NCBI GenBank assembly: GCA_003154025.1
Contig: PMCE01000249.1
Span: 8,521 to 15,042, forward strand
DNA: 6,522 nucleotides
Reading direction: 5' to 3'
DNA from: Syntrophaceae bacterium
Lineage (GTDB): Bacteria > Desulfobacterota > SM23-61
The notes under the pieces: generated by a model
What the model was told of the DNA's origin: nothing
The model's database searches: none
The model's input: the letters and a program-made list of their open reading frames with translations, nothing else
In this document: positions 6,361-6,522 of the stretch, one piece after another
Numbering within the stretch: position 1 is the stretch's first letter
Layout of the letters: each line of letters opens with the position of its first letter
Translations under genes and position numbers: made by a program

Positions 6361-6500
6361 CCCTCCGCCCCTTTCCAGGAAAGGTCGTCAGAGCCATCGG
6401 TCCCCCGCCAGTAAAAGGCCATGTTCATCCTTGAATAACGCGGAAATTCATGCCATAAAGGGGATACCCTGGCAGTTTGTGGAAAAACTCAATTCCGGCA

Positions 6501-6522
6501 GTCATTGCGAGGAGTCCCGCGG
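6501..6522. repeat. Possible dispersed-repeat fragment at the window edge
   Basis: The last 22 bases begin GTCATTGCGAGGAG and continue CCCGCGG. From memory, GTCATTGCGAGGAG is the start of a dispersed intergenic repeat common in many environmental bacteria, whose other half reads GCAATC. The partner half would lie beyond the window, so this is only a resemblance. The 140 bases before it (6361-6500) show no clear gene or site. Confidence 0.35.

Noticed and set aside
6306..6422. Minus-strand 38-codon frame starting MAFYWRGTDG
   Set aside because: It has an AGG-type sequence upstream but no recognisable family, and it overlaps the degenerate transporter region in another frame. It could be part of that remnant after a frameshift and is not supported as a gene.

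Overview
The window is a piece of a GC-rich bacterial chromosome, probably from an anaerobe or an environmental lineage near Desulfobacterota. That placement is inferred from three things: base composition, a radical SAM/SPASM protein beside an SDR and an HpcH/HpaI aldolase, and dispersed-repeat-like palindromes in the intergenic DNA. No taxonomic marker gene is present. It encodes ordinary metabolic genes and one transporter. I see no tRNA, rRNA, CRISPR array, insertion sequence, phage gene or recognisable defence system.

Layout. Positions 1-119 carry the end of an unidentified plus-strand gene. A UbiE-like SAM-dependent methyltransferase (126-797, plus) follows after 6 bases. Its stop codon overlaps the stop of a convergent minus-strand cluster. 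Read in transcription order, that cluster is an SDR oxidoreductase (3582-2812), a radical SAM/SPASM protein (2717-1599) and an HpcH/HpaI-family aldolase (1564-794). A 94-base gap between the first two holds a heptamer-based inverted repeat. A 427-base divergent intergenic region (3583-4009) contains a nested palindromic element and the leader of a plus-strand pair. That pair is an RsuA/RluB-family pseudouridine synthase (4010-4840) overlapping by ATGA with an MFS transporter (4837-6159). After it comes degenerate DNA on the minus strand that looks like the C-terminal end of an EamA/DMT transporter interrupted by stops, and a possible dispersed-repeat fragment at the window edge.

How the genes may work together. 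The three minus-strand genes share a strand and may be one transcript. An NAD(P)-dependent dehydrogenase beside a class II pyruvate-type aldolase would suit interconversion of hydroxy/oxo acids, but the substrate cannot be read from the sequence. The most notable anomaly is in the radical SAM protein: the first cysteine of its CX3CX2C cluster motif is a serine (Ser27, codon 2637-2639), although the rest of the fold, including the C-terminal cysteines, looks intact. The pseudouridine synthase and MFS genes are probably only translationally coupled and not functionally linked. I did not find a convincing new multi-gene system; the points worth a second look are listed as findings.
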